A stretch of 64,000 nt of DNA. Source: DATFVA01 sp963771705 (lineage in GTDB: Bacteria > Bacteroidota > Ignavibacteria > Ignavibacteriales > Ignavibacteriaceae). The stretch spans positions 175,903-239,902 of the forward strand of contig CAVYUP010000013.1 in NCBI GenBank assembly GCA_963771705.1. The letters run 5' to 3'. How positions within the stretch are numbered: the first letter of the stretch is position 1; each line of letters opens with the position of its first letter. The notes under the pieces were generated by a model. That model was not told the origin of the DNA, made no database searches, and saw only the letters and a program-made list of their open reading frames with translations. Positions 63,697 to 64,000 of this stretch are shown here, piece by piece. A program made the translations under genes and the position numbers.

Positions 63697-64000
63697 ATGG
63701 TAGAACTAAAATTTACCGCAGAAAAGCTAAATGGCCAGGCTATTAATGGTTCTCTCTCAGCAAACTCCTTCATCGAAGGAAAGAAAAAGATACAACGTCT
63801 TGCTGAAAAAAATCAATTAAAGATTCGGCTTATTGAGAAGAAATCTACATTTCTCTATAAAGTCAAAAAAGGAAATGAAAAACCTATTACCGGAGAACAG
63901 AAAGCTTACACCAAAAAAGAAGTTGAAGATGCTTTATCACGGCTTGGCTCCAGGTGATTTCAGTTAATAAAAAATTATTAGACTATAGCAGAACCCCCCC
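63697..64000 (+). CDS. PilC/GspF-like type IV pilus/T2SS inner-membrane protein, partial and frameshifted
   Basis: The 86-codon frame 'ELKFTAEKLNGQAINGSLSA', 'NSFIEGKKKIQRLAEKNQLK' and 'EKPITGEQKAYTKKEVEDAL' matches the soluble N-terminus of PilC/GspF proteins. It stops at 63955-63957 after 'SRLGSR'. One base added near 63950 would continue it as 'QVISVNKKLLDYSRTPP' to the window end, which fits the family. So this is the beginning of a longer gene with a probable single-base lesion. It supports a pilus or type II secretion locus continuing to the right. Confidence 0.65.

Noticed and set aside
1..64000. tRNA or rRNA genes
   Set aside because: Scanning by eye showed no tRNA T-arm/CCA-type features or conserved rRNA stretches in the intergenic regions. 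A covariance-model search would be decisive.

Overview
The window looks like chromosome from a member of the Bacteroidota/Chlorobi (FCB) assemblage, most likely the Ignavibacteria. Several secreted proteins end in a C-terminal sorting domain of the 'NYPNPFNP...VYxxLGxE...SGxYxYR...KKMxLxK' kind. Three promoters fit the Bacteroidota sigma-A pattern (TTTG or TTG, 19-20 nt, TAnnTTTG), and the pilin-like and lipoprotein families fit too. No rRNA, tRNA or CRISPR array was seen. The taxonomic call is inference from gene content only.

Layout. 0-10.5 kb: a VOC protein (cut by the window edge), a GlxA-type AraC regulator with a methyltransferase, an Uup-like ABC-F ATPase, a THUMP-type rRNA methyltransferase, an NAD(P)-binding protein with a NYN/OST-HTH protein, a YitT membrane protein, and a zf-TFIIB / LemA / M48 protease operon. 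10.6-19.1 kb: mfd, murQ, rsmG, mnmG and mnmE on the minus strand. Two near-perfect parS sites sit between mnmG and mnmE, which suggests an origin-proximal location. 19.2-25.9 kb: a chaperone cluster (hsp20, a CbpA-type dnaJ, htpG, clpB) behind a long regulatory region with two kinds of helically phased repeats. 26-33 kb: a HisH-like protein without its nucleophile, an MscS channel, a metallophosphoesterase, a Mut7-C protein, aspS, and pyrimidine-nucleoside phosphorylase.

33.4-41 kb: a heme operon, hemX-hemA-hemC-lipoprotein-(tetR::hemD)-hemE-hemN, with nearly every junction overlapping or tightly spaced. Its uroporphyrinogen-III synthase is fused to an N-terminal TetR-type DNA-binding module. 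hemY and hemB lie at 48-51 kb, separated by a broken four-helix-bundle (IVP) cassette. hemL and hemH are not in the window. 41.3-45.1 kb and 53.2-58.2 kb hold secreted or lipid-anchored proteins, several with the sorting domain. An ATP-grasp enzyme and a frameshifted M14 peptidase lie between, and a perfect LacI-type operator precedes one secreted gene.

59.4-64.0 kb: a pilin-like protein, a GT-C/TPR glycosyltransferase-like gene broken by one frameshift, a badly decayed multi-membrane-span gene, and the start of a PilC/GspF-like gene. Disruptions become dense here and several lie in homopolymers, so this end is either decaying surface-glycosylation DNA or poor-quality sequence.

The most notable items are the TetR-HemD fusion, the paired 11-bp tandem arrays about 37 kb apart in opposite orientation, the parS pair, the Cys-less HisH homologue, and the 21-bp-phased motif in front of the chaperones.
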